Part shown: positions 62,852 to 64,000 of the stretch, piece by piece
Layout of the letters: every line of letters starts with the position of its first letter
How positions within the stretch are numbered: position 1 is the first letter of the stretch
DNA from: Dehalococcoidia bacterium
Lineage (GTDB): Bacteria; Chloroflexota; Dehalococcoidia; Bin125
Assembly: GCA_022825265.1 (NCBI GenBank)
Contig: JAJDXE010000004.1
Coordinates: 334,341 to 398,340, forward strand
Direction of reading: 5' to 3'
Length of the DNA: 64,000 bases
The notes under the pieces: generated by a model
What the model was told of the DNA's origin: nothing
Seen by the model: only the letters and a program-made list of their open reading frames with translations
Databases searched by the model: none
Position numbers and translations under genes: made by a program

Positions 62852-63883
62852 CTAGGCCTCGATCCGTTCGATCCGGCCCGAGTCGAGGTCGAGCGCGACC
62901 ACGCTGGTCTTGAGCTGCTCGCGGTAGACGTCGTGCGTCTCGCCCTCCTGGACCAGCACCATCTCCTTGGTCGTGCGGCCCTTGACCAGCACGCGCGACT
63001 CCGGCGTTTCCAGTTCGAGGTTGTCGAGGAAGCCGGCCGCGACGAGCATCGCCAGGTGACCCTTGCGCAGCGGCATCAGCGGTCGCGTGCTCTGGTCGGT
63101 GGGCGGCCAGAACGCGTCCGTGATCTCGTCCTGGGTCCAGAGGCCGCGGGTACGGGCTTCGGCCACCGCTTTGGAGAAGTCGATCACCCGGGTCGTGAAC
63201 ATCGCCGCGCCGGGCGGCGAGTGGCGCACGTCGTAGACGGGCCGCAGGTCGGAGCGCAAGGGCGCCAGATCGTCGATGCTCGCGAGCAGCGCGTTCATCG
63301 CCCGCGCATCGGGGCTGGGATGCTCCTTGCGCTCGCCCATAACCACGACCTGGTCGAACAGTTCGACCTCGGGCTGGGGGAAGGCCCAGGCCTGGACCTC
63401 CCCGTAGTTGGTGGTCAGGAAGCGCGCCGACCTCGCGATCTGCGCTCTCGGGATGATGTAGACCAGCACGCCCTGGGGCTCCAGGTACCTGGAACAGTGC
63501 GTCAAGAACGCGTGCTCCACCCGCTTGTCTTCTTGGTCGAAGTCATAGGGCGGGTTGAGCCAGAGCAGGTTGAACGTGCGGTTGGCGATCGAGCAGCGGA
63601 ACAGGTCGCTCGACAGCACATGGTCGAGCTGTTCCGCCGCTTGCTGCGCGCGCTCACTGTGTAGTTCCACCCCGTAGGTCTCGACCGGCGCGCCGTGCCC
63701 CATCGAGTCCGCCAGCTGGCGCAGGGCGTCGCCCGGGCCGCAGCAGGGGTCGAGCAGGCGGATCACGTTGCCGCGGTTGGCCCTGCCCCAGACGGGGTAG
63801 GGCGCGAGCAGCGCGCGGATGTAGTCGACCACGCGCGGCGGGGTGGGGTAGTAGCCGCCCTTGGCTTGTCCGGCGAGTCTCAT
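62852..63883 (-). CDS. Class I amino-methyltransferase-like protein (DUF6094 type)
   Basis: 343 residues from ATG 63883. Motif I for SAM binding is LLDPCCGPGDALRQLADSMG (about 45-65). Catalytic motif IV is NPPYD (about 115-120) in LLWLNPPYDFDQEDKRVEHA, the (N/D)PPY of N6-adenine or N4-cytosine methylation. 'YPTPPRVVDYIRALLAPYP' at the start resembles the N-terminus of such element-borne enzymes. The C-terminal half lacks a clear target-recognition domain. Overlaps the preceding gene by ATGA. With the helicase it could modify element DNA against host restriction or form part of a defence set; neither is shown. Confidence 0.8.
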   Translation of the reverse strand: MRLAGQAKGGYYPTPPRVVDYIRALLAPYPVWGRANRGNVIRLLDPCCGPGDALRQLADSMGHGAPVETYGVELHSERAQQAAEQLDHVLSSDLFRCSIANRTFNLLWLNPPYDFDQEDKRVEHAFLTHCSRYLEPQGVLVYIIPRAQIARSARFLTTNYGEVQAWAFPQPEVELFDQVVVMGERKEHPSPDARAMNALLASIDDLAPLRSDLRPVYDVRHSPPGAAMFTTRVIDFSKAVAEARTRGLWTQDEITDAFWPPTDQSTRPLMPLRKGHLAMLVAAGFLDNLELETPESRVLVKGRTTKEMVLVQEGETHDVYREQLKTSVVALDLDSGRIERIEA

Positions 63884-64000
63884 TCGGTGTTGTCCTTTCC
63901 TTGGATGTCGGCCTCGATGAGGCCGAGCAGGTGGTCTTCGAGGTCTGCCGCGATCTGGGCGATCTGCCACGAGGACTGCTGGGGTTGGAGCCACCAGCGG
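63880..64000 (-). CDS. C-terminal end of an operon gene (partial)
   Basis: The frame is open from the window edge to TGA at 63880-63882: RWWLQPQQSSWQIAQIAADL then 'EDHLLGLIEADIQGKDNTE'. The stop overlaps the start of the methyltransferase-like gene (ATGA), so the two are coupled. Too short to identify. Confidence 0.6.
   Translation of the reverse strand, partial: RWWLQPQQSSWQIAQIAADLEDHLLGLIEADIQGKDNTE

Overview
High-GC bacterial DNA, most likely from a Chloroflexota-type bacterium (Dehalococcoidia/SAR202-like). This is an inference: the window is rich in lipoproteins and signal-anchored surface proteins, LPXTG-like tails, fasciclin, fibronectin III, peroxidase and 'GWNLVGW'-type modules, and has no outer-membrane genes. 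No rRNA or ribosomal protein gene is present to settle the lineage.

Layout. (1) 1-3.2 kb is a chromosome/island junction: the end of a class I/II aminotransferase, tRNA-Glu(UUC), then a large serine recombinase reading toward and through the tRNA on the opposite strand, then a coupled four-gene cluster of small HTH regulators. (2) 3.4-34.3 kb is loosely packed and mostly encodes exported proteins: a TolB/SH3-like lipoprotein, two zincin-type secreted proteins, a frameshifted beta-propeller lipoprotein, a 2111-residue alpha-2-macroglobulin-like protein without its thioester, an animal-type heme peroxidase, an LPXTG-like surface protein, a SulP transporter and a leucine-rich-repeat lipoprotein. 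Between these lie decayed genes: an IS5-type transposase, the tail of an alpha/beta hydrolase, and a broken second copy of the helicase end found at 59 kb. (3) 35-42 kb holds a HigB toxin gene with a HigA antitoxin fused to an ImmA/IrrE peptidase, then three related periplasmic-binding proteins with no ABC permease or ATPase nearby. (4) 42.5-52.9 kb holds fibronectin III proteins, a soluble one-polypeptide histidine kinase/receiver/DNA-binding regulator, more members of a 'WSATLTV' secreted-domain family, an LPXTG-like acidic-repeat protein and a triple-fasciclin lipoprotein. (5) At 53 kb is a CarH-type B12-binding protein carrying a C-terminal XRE helix-turn-helix; next come an MMPL exporter and a cation/proton antiporter. 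(6) 59.3-64 kb is a tightly packed minus-strand operon: SNF2-type helicase, four small proteins (three with Cys pairs), an amino-methyltransferase-like protein and the end of another gene. Such sets are typical of integrative or conjugative elements.

How it fits together. The recombinase, XRE cluster, toxin-antitoxin pair and SNF2/methyltransferase operon look like mobile-element genes, while the middle looks like a cell-surface and sensing region. The second element end (attR) was not found, so it is open whether one large island or several small insertions are present. The most unusual items are the B12-XRE fusion, the histidine kinase with its own receiver and winged helix, the dispersed WSATLTV domain family with C-tracts and frameshifts near its starts, and the decayed duplicate of the helicase module.
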